Under the pieces are notes generated by a model, which did no database searches, was not told the DNA's origin, and saw only the letters and a list, made by a program, of their open reading frames with translations. A DNA stretch of 46,256 nt from Caulobacteraceae bacterium. GTDB taxonomy: Bacteria; Pseudomonadota; Alphaproteobacteria; Caulobacterales; Caulobacteraceae. A program made the position numbers and the translations under genes. Below, piece by piece: positions 16,744 to 25,427 of the stretch. The number at the start of each line of letters is the position of its first letter. Position 1 is the first letter of the stretch. The stretch covers positions 1 to 46,256 of the forward strand of contig CANJME010000020.1 of assembly GCA_947475875.1 (NCBI GenBank), in the 5' to 3' direction.

Positions 16744-18159
16744 TCATCGGCGCTGGAATTCGGGACTCATCAGCAAGATCGCCAGCGCTTCGGGCCGGCT
16801 TTCGGCGGCGAGGATGGCTGCGCCGGTAGCGGGGCCAAGACGGGCTCCCAGGGTTTCCTGAGCAATCCTGATTGGCTCTCGCGATCCGCCCGAAACCTGC
16901 TGAGCGAAGTCCTCGGCCCAATTCAGGCGTTTGATCAACCCGTCAGGCGAAGCCCAGTTGGCGGCTTCCTCCGGCCAGCCCTTGGGCGAAGGGGCGGCGA
17001 AGGCCGATTGACCCATACCGGCCAGCGGCTGGATGATTGCGCCGGCGTTGGCCGGAGCGACGCCGAGGGCCCGGTGGGCTGAAATGATGAACTCGTAGGG
17101 CGTCTTGAACTTTACCGCCTGCGGCGCCCAGGCTTCGTCAGCGTCGATCAGGGCGCCGGCGACCTGGCCGAGATCGCCGTTTGAAGCCGTGAACGCCTTC
17201 TCCAGCTCGCCTATCAGGACCGGGGAAGGATCGTCGGAAACAAAATGGATGGCGAGCTTGCGGGCGATGCGCCGCGCCGTGGCTGGGTGGCCCGCCAGAT
17301 CCACCATGATTGATACGGCCTGGGTCTCGCCGGTGTCACGATAGCGCTTGCCCATGACGGCGCGCTCGCCCGGTTCATGAGCAGTCGGGCGGAACATGTA
17401 TCGGCCGGCCTGGCCGCCCTCCTGGACGCCACCGACGCTCCACCCGGTGAGGGCGCGGGCAAGTTCAGTCACGTCGGCCTGACGGTATCCGGCGGCGATC
17501 CCCACGGTGTGGAGCTCCAGGAGTTCCCGGGCGAAGTTTTCGTTGAGTCCCATCTTCGCGCCGTCGATGCTCACGGCGTCCTTGGCGGGGGATCGGGCCA
17601 TCAGGCTGTCGGGTCCGACGGATTGGGCCTGATCGAGATAGAACAGCATGCCCGGGTGGCGCGATGAGGCCAACGCCAGGTTTTCGAAACGTCCGAAAAC
17701 GCGCGGGCGGATCGCCTCGCGCTCAAACGGCCCGGGCAGCGGCCGCATCTCGCCCTTGGCGGCCGAGACGGTGAAGTGGTTGGCCCAGAACATCACCCAG
17801 CGTTCGCGGAAAGACGCGCTGGCCCCGGCCGCCAATTGCGCGCGGGCCATGAACTCTTCCTGCAGACCGCCCGCGTCGCCGCCGGCCATCATCGGCGAGG
17901 GCGCCAGACCAGGTGAGGTCGAGGCCGCGGGGCGGCTGCGGCTCGCCATGCGCTCGGCCATGGCGTCATGGTTGGCGACCACGCGATGGGCTGAATCGGG
18001 CAGGTCTCCCGGCGGCTGGTCGGCGGGTCCGGCGGTGATCTGGCTTTTCAGCCAGCCTCTGGGATCGCCTTTCGCGGCGTCAATCTCACCAGGACGGGCG
18101 CCAAGCCCGAACCGGGTGACTGCAATGGCGGCCATGGTGTCGTTGTCAGGCAGGGCCAC
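16744..18159 (-). CDS. DUF1800 family protein, copy B
   Basis: This 471-residue protein closely resembles the DUF1800 protein upstream in the same cluster. Shared blocks include DTMAAIAVTRFGLGARPGE, ASFRERWVMFWANHFTVSA, MLFYLDQAQSVGP, LNENFARELLELHTVG and the C-terminal LILLMSPEFQRR-type ending. Family function is unknown; it commonly pairs with DUF1501. The start was placed at GTG 18159 because the paralog begins identically (GTG, then Ala-Leu-Pro-Asp) and both have GGAG 8-9 nt upstream. GTG 18174 is the alternative. No clear signal peptide is seen. It lacks the Gln-rich insert of copy A. Confidence 0.85.
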   Translation of the reverse strand: MALPDNDTMAAIAVTRFGLGARPGEIDAAKGDPRGWLKSQITAGPADQPPGDLPDSAHRVVANHDAMAERMASRSRPAASTSPGLAPSPMMAGGDAGGLQEEFMARAQLAAGASASFRERWVMFWANHFTVSAAKGEMRPLPGPFEREAIRPRVFGRFENLALASSRHPGMLFYLDQAQSVGPDSLMARSPAKDAVSIDGAKMGLNENFARELLELHTVGIAAGYRQADVTELARALTGWSVGGVQEGGQAGRYMFRPTAHEPGERAVMGKRYRDTGETQAVSIMVDLAGHPATARRIARKLAIHFVSDDPSPVLIGELEKAFTASNGDLGQVAGALIDADEAWAPQAVKFKTPYEFIISAHRALGVAPANAGAIIQPLAGMGQSAFAAPSPKGWPEEAANWASPDGLIKRLNWAEDFAQQVSGGSREPIRIAQETLGARLGPATGAAILAAESRPEALAILLMSPEFQRR

Positions 18160-18217
18160 GGGCGCCGGCTCCACTGCGCGGGTTGAACCCGTTAGCTAGC
18201 ACGCCAGCCGGCCGGCG

Positions 18218-19420
18218 TCAGGCGATACCGGTCGCTGGCGCGATGGCGGCGCTATCGGGGAAGACCACGGTGTCGAGCTGGCGCTTGTCGAGGCCCAGGT
18301 GCTGGGAGAGTGCGCCCTTGAACAGACCCCGGACATCCAGGGTGGAGGCGAGGTCCCGGCCCTGATTGAGCTTGCCGTCGGCGAGCGTCGGCCAGTCGCC
18401 GATAATGCCGCCGGGTTTCAGGGTGCCGCCCATGACGATGGCGGTCGAAGCGTTGCCGTGATCGGTGCCGCGCGTACCATTGATGCGCGAGGTGCGGCCA
18501 AATTCGGTGACCACCAGGGCGATGGTGTTGTTCCACTCGGCCCCGAGGCCCTTCTGCAGGCCATCGACCACCGAGTCGAGATAGGCAAGGCGTCCGGCCA
18601 GGGTCCCGTCGACGCCACCCTGGTTGGCGTGGGTGTCCCAGCCGTCAATCGAGACGGCGACCAGTTGCGGGCCGCCCGGCTGCATCATGAAGCCGGCGAC
18701 GGAGGTCCCAAGCTGCCGGGCCTGGGCGTTGCCGGCGGCGGGGCCTTGCGCCGCGACCTGACGGGCGCCGCCGCTTTGCATGGTGGCGCCGGCGGTCATG
18801 GCCATGGCTTCAGTTTCGAGGCCGGAGGCGAAGGCGCGGCTGAGCACTGCATCGTTGTGATAAAGGTCGGTCAGGATCATCGGCAGGCGCTCGCCGCGGC
18901 TGACCGGGCCCGGCGACCAGGAAGCGGCCTGCACCGGGCCGCGCAGGATCAGTGGCGCCTGATTGCCGATCGACATACCTTCGAACTTGCGGCCGGACAT
19001 AGCGGTCAGGGTGCGGTTCAGCCAGCCGGACGTCGAGCCATAAACCTGCGTAACCCCACTCTCGAGCACGTCCTGGGCTTCAAAGTGTGAGCGCTGGTTA
19101 TTGGGAATGGCCACCGCCGGAGCGATCCGCGCCTGACCTTTCTGGGCGAGGGCGTAGATCGAGGTCAGCTTGGGGTGCAGGGCGAAATCGCCGTCCAGTT
19201 TCAGCGCCTGATCGTCGGGAATGGCGATCTCGCCGCGCAGGGGTCGGTAGTTTCGATCGCCGATCGGCGGGCTGACCGACAGGCCGTCGGCGCCGCCGCG
19301 CTGGATGAACACCACCAGTTTCTTGTCGCCGGCGGCTGCGTAGGCGCCGCCGCCAAAGAAAGCCAGCGAGATACCGGCGGCAAGGGCGCCCCGGCGGGTC
19401 AGGTCAATTGAGCGGGTCAT
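18218..19420 (-). CDS. DUF1501 family exported protein (Tat signal)
   Basis: This 400-residue protein begins with a twin-arginine signal (LTRRGALAAGISLAFFGGG), so it is probably exported folded. DUF1501 proteins belong to the alkaline phosphatase-like superfamily. Visible landmarks are LVVFIQRGGADGLS near the N-terminus, the SIDGWDTHANQGG motif, and VVTEFGRTSRINGTRGTDHG, which supplies likely metal or catalytic residues. It lies between two DUF1800 genes. Its ATG overlaps the stop of the upstream DUF1800 gene by 4 bp. The substrate is unknown. Confidence 0.88.
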   Translation of the reverse strand: MTRSIDLTRRGALAAGISLAFFGGGAYAAAGDKKLVVFIQRGGADGLSVSPPIGDRNYRPLRGEIAIPDDQALKLDGDFALHPKLTSIYALAQKGQARIAPAVAIPNNQRSHFEAQDVLESGVTQVYGSTSGWLNRTLTAMSGRKFEGMSIGNQAPLILRGPVQAASWSPGPVSRGERLPMILTDLYHNDAVLSRAFASGLETEAMAMTAGATMQSGGARQVAAQGPAAGNAQARQLGTSVAGFMMQPGGPQLVAVSIDGWDTHANQGGVDGTLAGRLAYLDSVVDGLQKGLGAEWNNTIALVVTEFGRTSRINGTRGTDHGNASTAIVMGGTLKPGGIIGDWPTLADGKLNQGRDLASTLDVRGLFKGALSQHLGLDKRQLDTVVFPDSAAIAPATGIA

Positions 19421-20958
19421 CGGCGTTGGAACTCCGGGCTCATGAACAGAATGGTGAGGGCCTCAGGCCGGCTTTCGGCGGCGGCGAGGGCCAGCATGGT
19501 GGGATTGCTCAGGCGCTTGCCCAAGGCGTCCTGCGCCACCTTCATCGGCTCGCGCGGACCCATGGCGACCTGGGGCGCATAGACCTGGCTCCAATTCAGC
19601 CGCTTGATCAGGCCATCGGGCGAGGCCCAGGTTCCTGTGTCTTCCGCCCAGCCCTTGGGCGAGGGAGCCGCGAAGGGGGGCTGACCCATCTGCTGCAAGG
19701 GCTGCAGAACCATCTGCTGAGCCCCCTGTTGCGGCCGCGGGGCCGTGGTCAGGGGCGCGACGCCGAGGCTGCGGTGAGCGGAAATGATGAACTCGTAGGG
19801 CGTCTTGAACTTGGTCTGGGCCGGCGCCCAGGATTCGTCGGCGTCGACCAGCGCGTTGGCCACTCGGTTGAGATCGCCTTTTGAGGTGATGAACGCCTGC
19901 TCCAGCTTGGTGACCAGGCTGGGCGGCGGATCGTCTGACACGAAATGCACCGCCAGTTTCTGGGCGATGTGGCGGGCCGTGGCGGGATGGGCGGCCAGAT
20001 CCTTGATGATCGCCAGCGCCTGGGTGCCGCCGGTGTCGCGGTACTTCTTGCCCATGACGGTGCGATCGCCGGGCTCGTGGTTTTGCTCACGGTAGATGAA
20101 CTTCGCGTTCTGCGCCCCGTCCTGCGGATTGCCGACGCTCCAGCCGGTCATGGCGCGGGCGAATTCCGTCACGTCGTTCTGTGTGTAGCCGCCGTGCACC
20201 CCCACGGTGTGCAACTCCATGATCTCGCGAGTCAGGTTTTCGTTGAGGCCGATACGCTGCTGTTGCTGCTGCTGACCCGGATTGCGGGCGCGCAAGCGGG
20301 CGTTTTCCGCGTTTCGGGCTCTCGGGCTGTTCGGACCGGTCGACTGGGCCTGATCGAGGTAGAAAAGCATGGCCGGATGGCTGGACGAGAGCACCAGCAT
20401 GTCCTCGAAGCGTCCGAAGGCGCTTGGGCGGATGACCTCGCGCTCGAAAGGACCCGCCAGCGGCCGCGTCTGTCCTTTGGTGGCCGAGACAGTGAAATGG
20501 TTGGACCAGAACAGCACCCAGCGCTCGCGGAAGGAGGCGTCGGTGCTGGCCGCGAGCTGCGCCCGGCCGATGAATTCCTCCTGCAGGCCGGCGCCGTCGC
20601 CGGCGACCTGCGCCTGCTGCATGTTGGGCTGGCCAGGCTGGGGCGCCAGTTTTTGCTGAAGCTGCTGGCGCTGTACGGTCTGCATGTCGGCCGCGGCGCC
20701 CGGACGTCCAGGTGGCGTGGCGTTCCCTTGGGCGCGCTGGAGCTGCTGGCGCTGCTGCTGGGCCTCGCGGTAGGCGATGTTTCGTTCTGCCGACGTGGGC
20801 CACTCGCCCGGCGGCTGATCAGCGGCGCCTCGGGTGATCTGGGCTTTCAGCCAGCCCTTGGGATCGTTCTTCGCCGCTTCGAGTTCACCTGGACGGGCTC
20901 CGAGCCCAAATCGGGTAACCGCGATGGCGGCCATGGTGTCTTTGTCGGGTAGCGCCAC
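19417..20958 (-). CDS. DUF1800 family protein, copy A, with Gln-rich inserts
   Basis: This 513-residue protein is the first gene of the DUF1800-DUF1501-DUF1800 cluster. It shares long blocks with copy B: MAAIAVTRFGLGARPGE, RERWVLFWSNHFTVSA, MLFYLDQAQSTGP and TPYEFIISAHRSLGVAP. It differs by a Gln-rich, low-complexity insert at about residues 65-120 (EAQQQRQQLQRAQ and further QQ runs) and a second Gln run near 215-225. The start is GTG 20958, with GGAG 8 nt upstream. It is divergent from the ATP12 gene across about 90 bp. Function is unknown. Confidence 0.87.
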   Translation of the reverse strand: MALPDKDTMAAIAVTRFGLGARPGELEAAKNDPKGWLKAQITRGAADQPPGEWPTSAERNIAYREAQQQRQQLQRAQGNATPPGRPGAAADMQTVQRQQLQQKLAPQPGQPNMQQAQVAGDGAGLQEEFIGRAQLAASTDASFRERWVLFWSNHFTVSATKGQTRPLAGPFEREVIRPSAFGRFEDMLVLSSSHPAMLFYLDQAQSTGPNSPRARNAENARLRARNPGQQQQQQRIGLNENLTREIMELHTVGVHGGYTQNDVTEFARAMTGWSVGNPQDGAQNAKFIYREQNHEPGDRTVMGKKYRDTGGTQALAIIKDLAAHPATARHIAQKLAVHFVSDDPPPSLVTKLEQAFITSKGDLNRVANALVDADESWAPAQTKFKTPYEFIISAHRSLGVAPLTTAPRPQQGAQQMVLQPLQQMGQPPFAAPSPKGWAEDTGTWASPDGLIKRLNWSQVYAPQVAMGPREPMKVAQDALGKRLSNPTMLALAAAESRPEALTILFMSPEFQRR

Positions 20959-21047
20959 GGGTCAGTCTCCATTGCGCGAACAGGATCGCCTATATAGCAC
21001 GAGTTTGCGGCCCCATTCCGTCGCAAATTGCCTAACAGGACGCGAAC

Positions 21048-21779
21048 ATGGCCCGCCCAAGCTCTGCCAATGACGCCCTGCAGAGGATCAAGCGGTTCTA
21101 CAAAACCGTTACCGTGGAAGCTGTTGACGGCGGCTTTGGCGTGGCGTTGGACGGCCGGGTGATGAAGACTCCGGGCAAGGCGGTGCTGTGTTTGCCGACC
21201 GAAGCGGCGGGCCGGATGGTCGCCGATGAGTGGGCCGCGCAGAGTGAATACATCGTCTTTCCCGAGATGCCGGCCACGCGCCATGCCTACACCGCGATTG
21301 ACCGGGTCGCCGCCGTGCGCCGGGAAGTGGCCGAGGAGGTCGGGCGGTATGCGGGCTCTGACCTGCTATGCTATTTCGCTGAGGCCCCAGCGGCGCTGGT
21401 AGAGCGGCAGCTAAGGGCCTGGGAGCCCGTGCTCGACTGGGCCGAGAGCGCCCTTGATCTGAAGTTCGTGCGCGCCGCGGGGATCAGCCCGCAGGCCCAG
21501 CCGCCGCAGACCATGCTGAGGGTGGAAGCCCTGGCGCTCGATCTGGATGATTTCCGGCTGGCGGCGCTGGCCTATGCCGGCGCACTGTTCGGATCCTCGG
21601 TGCTGGCCCTGGCCCTCACGCAGGGGCGGCTGACCGGCGAGGAAGCCTTTACACTCTCCCGGCTGGACGAAGCCTTCCAGGAAGAACAGTGGGGCATCGA
21701 CGCCGAAGCGGCTGAACGGACCGAGCAGCTACGCGGTGAGGCGCTGGTGCTGGAGCGATGGCTAGCGGCGCTGCGCTGA
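21048..21779 (+). CDS. ATP12-family F1-ATPase assembly chaperone
   Basis: This is a 243-residue protein of the ATP12 family, which in mitochondria binds the F1 alpha subunit during ATP synthase assembly and is widespread in alphaproteobacteria. Recognisable parts are the N-terminal RFYKTVTVEAVDGGFGVALD and GRVMKTPGKA strand region, then WAAQSEYIVFPEMPATRHAY, the conserved GSDLLCYFAEAP, and the C-terminal helical GIDAEAAERTEQLRGE. A role in bacterial ATP synthase assembly is inferred from the family. pccB follows 65 bp downstream. Confidence 0.9.
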   Translation: MARPSSANDALQRIKRFYKTVTVEAVDGGFGVALDGRVMKTPGKAVLCLPTEAAGRMVADEWAAQSEYIVFPEMPATRHAYTAIDRVAAVRREVAEEVGRYAGSDLLCYFAEAPAALVERQLRAWEPVLDWAESALDLKFVRAAGISPQAQPPQTMLRVEALALDLDDFRLAALAYAGALFGSSVLALALTQGRLTGEEAFTLSRLDEAFQEEQWGIDAEAAERTEQLRGEALVLERWLAALR

Positions 21780-21844
21780 CGGTGCTTGTCATCGTCCTGT
21801 CACCGTCCTAACCCTGACCGCAGTGCAACAAGGGGCTGATAGAC

Positions 21845-23380
21845 GTGCAGCACATTCTCGAAGAGCTTGAAATCCGGCGCGAGCGCGCCCGCGCTGGCGG
21901 CGGGGAAAAGCGGATCGCCGCGCAGCACGCCAAGGGCAAGCTGTCGGCCCGCGAACGAATCGCCCTGCTGCTGGATGAAAACTCCTTCGAAGAATACGAC
22001 ATGTTCGTCGAGCACCGCTGCAACGAGTTCGGCATGGCCGACCAGAAGGTGCCGGGCGATGGCGTGGTCACCGGCTGGGGCACGGTCAATGGCCGGGTCG
22101 TTTATGTCTTCTCCAAGGATTTCACAGTGTTCGGCGGCTCTCTGTCGCTGACTCACGCCCAGAAGATCGTCAAGGTGCAGCGCGCGGCGGCCCGGGTCGG
22201 CGCGCCGGTGATCGGCATTTTCGATGCCGGCGGCGCCCGCATCCAAGAAGGCGTGGATTCGCTTGCCGGTTATGCCGACATCTTCATGGAGAACGTGCTG
22301 TCGTCGGGCGTCATCCCGCAGATCAGCGTGATCATGGGCCCTTGCGCCGGGGGCGATGTCTATTCGCCGGCCATGACCGACTTCATCTTCATGGTGAAGG
22401 ATACCAGCTACATGTACGTCACCGGGCCCGATGTGGTGAAGACGGTCACCAACGAGACCCTGACCCACGAGGAACTGGGCGGGGCCAAGCTACACTCGTC
22501 CAAGTCTGGCGTCGCCGATGGGGCCTTCGAGAACGATCTGGAGGCCATGACCCAGATCCGCCGCCTGGTGGATTTCCTGCCTGGTTCGAACCGCGAGAAC
22601 GCTCCGGTGCGCGAGAGCTATGACGACGGCGAGAGAGTGGAAAACTCGCTGGACACCCTGATCCCGGCCAATCCGAACAAGCCCTACGACATGAAGGAGC
22701 TGATCCTGAAGACGGTCGATGAGGCCGACTTTTTCGAGATCGCCCCGGACTACGCCAAGAACATCATCTGCGGGTTCGCCCGCGTCGAGGGCCAGAGCGT
22801 GGGCGTGGTGGCCAACCAGCCGATGGCGCTGGCCGGCGTGCTCGACATCGATGCTTCGAAGAAGGCCGCGCGCTTCGTGCGCTTTTGCGACGCGTTCAAC
22901 ATCCCGATCATCACCCTCGTCGACGTGCCGGGCTTCATGCCGGGGGCCAAGCAGGAAGTGGGCGGCCTGATCAAGCATGGCGCCAAGCTGCTCTTTGCCT
23001 ATGCCGAAGCGACGGTGCCCAAGGTGACGGTGATCACCCGCAAGGCCTATGGCGGCGCCTATGACGTGATGAGCTCAAAACACCTGCGGGGCGATGTGAA
23101 CTACGCCTGGCCGACCGCCGAGATCGCGGTGATGGGCTCGAAGGGCGCGGTCGAGATCATCTTCCGGGCCGAGGCCGCCGGCGATCCGGCCAAGCTCGCC
23201 GAGAAGGAAGCCGAGTACAAGGCGAGGTTTGCCAACCCGTTCGTGGCCGCCCAGCGCGGCTATATCGACGATGTGATCATGCCCCATTCCACCCGGAGGC
23301 GGATCGCCAAGGCCCTGCGCAGCCTGAAGGGCAAGAAGATTTCCAATCCCTGGAAGAAACACGACAACATTCCGCTCTGA
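21845..23380 (+). CDS. pccB: Propionyl-CoA carboxylase beta subunit
   Basis: PccB (511 residues) is the carboxyltransferase subunit, which moves CO2 from biotin to propionyl-CoA to give methylmalonyl-CoA. The N-terminal crotonase fold shows the acyl-CoA oxyanion segment [20 protein letters not shown], and the C-terminal half the [20 protein letters not shown] and [16 protein letters not shown] blocks typical of biotin-dependent carboxylases. The start is GTG 21845 with AAGGGG upstream. The biotin-carrying alpha subunit is encoded about 2 kb downstream at 25428, separated by three unrelated genes. Confidence 0.95.
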   Translation: MQHILEELEIRRERARAGGGEKRIAAQHAKGKLSARERIALLLDENSFEEYDMFVEHRCNEFGMADQKVPGDGVVTGWGTVNGRVVYVFSKDFTVFGGSLSLTHAQKIVKVQRAAARVGAPVIGIFDAGGARIQEGVDSLAGYADIFMENVLSSGVIPQISVIMGPCAGGDVYSPAMTDFIFMVKDTSYMYVTGPDVVKTVTNETLTHEELGGAKLHSSKSGVADGAFENDLEAMTQIRRLVDFLPGSNRENAPVRESYDDGERVENSLDTLIPANPNKPYDMKELILKTVDEADFFEIAPDYAKNIICGFARVEGQSVGVVANQPMALAGVLDIDASKKAARFVRFCDAFNIPIITLVDVPGFMPGAKQEVGGLIKHGAKLLFAYAEATVPKVTVITRKAYGGAYDVMSSKHLRGDVNYAWPTAEIAVMGSKGAVEIIFRAEAAGDPAKLAEKEAEYKARFANPFVAAQRGYIDDVIMPHSTRRRIAKALRSLKGKKISNPWKKHDNIPL

Positions 23381-23393
23381 TCCAGTTCATTCC

Positions 23394-23419
23394 GGAACCA
23401 CCGCCAAGTCCTAGGGGTT
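23394..23419 (+). promoter_or_regulatory. Candidate EcfG (general stress) promoter for the BON gene
   Basis: GGAAC at 23394-23398 is followed, after 17 nt, by GGTT at 23416-23419. The alphaproteobacterial EcfG/SigT consensus is GGAAC-N16/17-CGTT, so only the first base of the -10 element differs. Transcription would begin near 23426, about 45 nt before the ATG of the BON-domain gene. BON proteins are typical general stress response targets. Confidence 0.5.
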
Positions 23420-23471
23420 GGTTCGGCAAGCGGCGCAGCGCCGCTTCCTGCTCATCAGAAGGACGAAAATC

Positions 23472-24290
23472 ATGCCCGACCGGGAACGCTACTACGATCA
23501 ATCGCGCGAGGGGCCAAACGCCCGTGATGACGGGCGCTATGGTCCCGAAGACCAGCGCCAGGCCGAGGCGCGTACCTTCGAACCGCGAAGGGCCTACAGG
23601 TCCGAGTTTGCCGAGGGCGAGCCGGCCCGCCGGCCGGAACACGAGATCAGCGAGGCGGAATACCGCCGGCGGCGTGGATACTATCGTGGGGCGGACTTCA
23701 GCCAGGGCGCCAGCCGCGCGCCTGAAAGGGACCCTCGCGCCGATCCAGCCTCGAGGCGCGGAACGGTCTACAGCGATTACTTGTACCCCCAGTTGGATCC
23801 TTACAATTCCTGGTGGGGTATCGGCCCGAATTTTGGTTTTGGCCATGATCTGCACGACGTAGATCGGGTCAGACCCGACGTACGGACGCGTGCGCCGGCC
23901 GAGCACCGTCGCCACTTTTGGGACAAGGCGGCTGACGACGTTTCGTCCATGATGGGCGATGAAGCGGCTCACATCAGGCGTGAGATGGACCGGGGCGAAC
24001 ACGCCGGCCGTGGGCCGAAGGGCTACAAGCGCTCTGACTCGCGTATCAAGGAGGACGTTTCGGACCGCCTGGCCGGCGATTCCTGGCTGGACGCCTCGGA
24101 AATTGAGATCGAGGTCAAGGATGGCGAGGTCACGCTGTCAGGCAAGGTCGCCAGCCGCAACGACAGGAAGCGCGCCGAACTTTGGGCCGAAAGCATTTCA
24201 GGGGTCGATCATGTGCAGAACAATCTCCGCGTTGATCGCGACTGGAACGCGCGCGACCGGGCGGGTGGCGAGGCCGAAGTGGAAAAATAG
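23472..24290 (+). CDS. BON-domain protein
   Basis: This 272-residue protein is very rich in Arg, Asp and Tyr over its first 190 residues, with no signal peptide. It ends in one BON domain (about 200-258: SRIKEDVSDRLAGD, EIEVKDGEVTLSGKVASRND, then GVDHVQNNLRV). A segment SSMMGDEAAHIRREMDRGEH with RGPKGYKRSD before the BON domain is often seen in stress-related BON proteins. BON domains are thought to bind membranes or lipids. ATG 23472 has AGAAGGA upstream. A candidate EcfG promoter supports a stress role. Confidence 0.8.
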   Translation: MPDRERYYDQSREGPNARDDGRYGPEDQRQAEARTFEPRRAYRSEFAEGEPARRPEHEISEAEYRRRRGYYRGADFSQGASRAPERDPRADPASRRGTVYSDYLYPQLDPYNSWWGIGPNFGFGHDLHDVDRVRPDVRTRAPAEHRRHFWDKAADDVSSMMGDEAAHIRREMDRGEHAGRGPKGYKRSDSRIKEDVSDRLAGDSWLDASEIEIEVKDGEVTLSGKVASRNDRKRAELWAESISGVDHVQNNLRVDRDWNARDRAGGEAEVEK

Positions 24291-24429
24291 CGTGCTCGAC
24301 AAACAGGCGCGCGGCAACGCATGACATGAGCCAGATCAAGGATAGCGGGGATGGACCCCGCATAAAGTCGCGATCTCGTTCCTGCTGTCGGGCGTCAATA
24401 CGGCGTGCGGGTCGCTCTGGAGGCACGTC

Positions 24430-24888
24430 TTGCACGCCCAACTCGCCGCCCAGCTCTTGCTAGCCACTGGTATGGTGGGCGCCACCGTACTTGTGCATCT
24501 GGCGGGACTGGGCGCCTTGATCGTCCTTATGCGCTTTCACGGCGAGCGCCTGCAGACCAGTAAAGCAGTCTTCAATCAACTGGTAGCGATCATCGGCGTG
24601 GCGTTTGGGCTGTTTGCTTTGCACACCCTAGAAATCTGGATCTATGCGCTGGTCTATGACCTGCTCCGCGCCACGCCGGACTTCGAGAGCGCGCTGTACT
24701 TTTCGACGGTCACCTACGCGACCATTGGCTATGGCGATCTGACCCTGACGAAACCCTGGCGGATTCTTGGCGCCATCGAGGGCGCCAATGGAATCCTGCT
24801 TATGGGCTGGTCGACCGCATTTTTTGTCTCGGTCGTAGCGCGCATGCGCACTGTCGAACACGATTGGTTGCGTGGCGAGGAACCCTAG
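24430..24888 (+). CDS. Two-TM potassium channel protein
   Basis: This 152-residue protein has the selectivity filter TIGYGD in TVTYATIGYGDLTLTKPWR, identical in logic to K+ channels. A TM helix at about 12-35, another at about 52-75 and a final helix at about 115-138 (EGANGILLMGWSTAFFVSV) frame the pore loop. No RCK regulatory domain follows. The start is TTG 24430, chosen because GGAGG at 24419-24423 lies 6 nt before it; the first in-frame ATG (24472) has no ribosome site and would cut into TM1. Its stop overlaps that of msrB in CTAG. Confidence 0.8.
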   Translation: MHAQLAAQLLLATGMVGATVLVHLAGLGALIVLMRFHGERLQTSKAVFNQLVAIIGVAFGLFALHTLEIWIYALVYDLLRATPDFESALYFSTVTYATIGYGDLTLTKPWRILGAIEGANGILLMGWSTAFFVSVVARMRTVEHDWLRGEEP

Positions 24889-25346
24889 AGATCGTCGCCG
24901 CGATGCAGCCTGTCGGGTGATTGATCGCCTTTTCTCACGAATTCCAGGCTCACCGAATTGATGCAGTAACGCAGCCGAGTCGGCGGTGGGCCGTCGGGAA
25001 AGACGTGGCCCTGGTGAGAATCGCAGCGCGCGCAACGGGTCTCGATGCGCCGCATGCCGTAACTGCGGTCTTCGATGGCCCGGACGTGGGCTTCGTCGAA
25101 CGGTGCATAAAAAGAGGGCCAGCCGGTGCCGCTCTCGAACTTGGTGTTGTGCAGGAAGAGGGGCAGGGAGCAGAGGCGGCAACAATAGACACCGTCTTCC
25201 TTCTGGCCCAGCAGGCCGCCGCAGAACGGGGCCTCAGTGCCGTGGTGGAGCAACACCTCGGCTTCCTCCGGTGAAAGACTGGTCTTGAGCCTTTCCATTT
25301 CTTCGGCAGTGGGTGGCGTGAGGTCAAAACCGGAGGGGGAATGCAT
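24885..25346 (-). CDS. msrB: Peptide-methionine (R)-S-oxide reductase
   Basis: MsrB (153 residues) repairs oxidised methionine, specifically the R-sulfoxide. The zinc-binding CxxC pairs (YCCRLCSLPL and RCARCDSHQGH), the ESGTGWPSF substrate motif and the catalytic Cys in LRYCINSVSLEF are all visible. No signal peptide is present, so it acts in the cytoplasm. ATG 25346 was chosen. The gene is convergent with the K+ channel gene, sharing the CTAG at 24885-24888, and is divergent from pccA. Confidence 0.96.
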   Translation of the reverse strand: MHSPSGFDLTPPTAEEMERLKTSLSPEEAEVLLHHGTEAPFCGGLLGQKEDGVYCCRLCSLPLFLHNTKFESGTGWPSFYAPFDEAHVRAIEDRSYGMRRIETRCARCDSHQGHVFPDGPPPTRLRYCINSVSLEFVRKGDQSPDRLHRGDDL

Positions 25347-25427
25347 TGGGTCCTTATCTCGCGTTGCAATGGCCTGAAAGGGCGTCTAACTCCCGCAGGC
25401 TAACGCGTGAACCCGCCCGGGGAGCCT

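Noticed and set aside
19945-20952. A 335-codon plus-strand frame opposite DUF1800 copy A
   Set aside because: It is fully antisense to a gene with a clear paralog and carries no motif.
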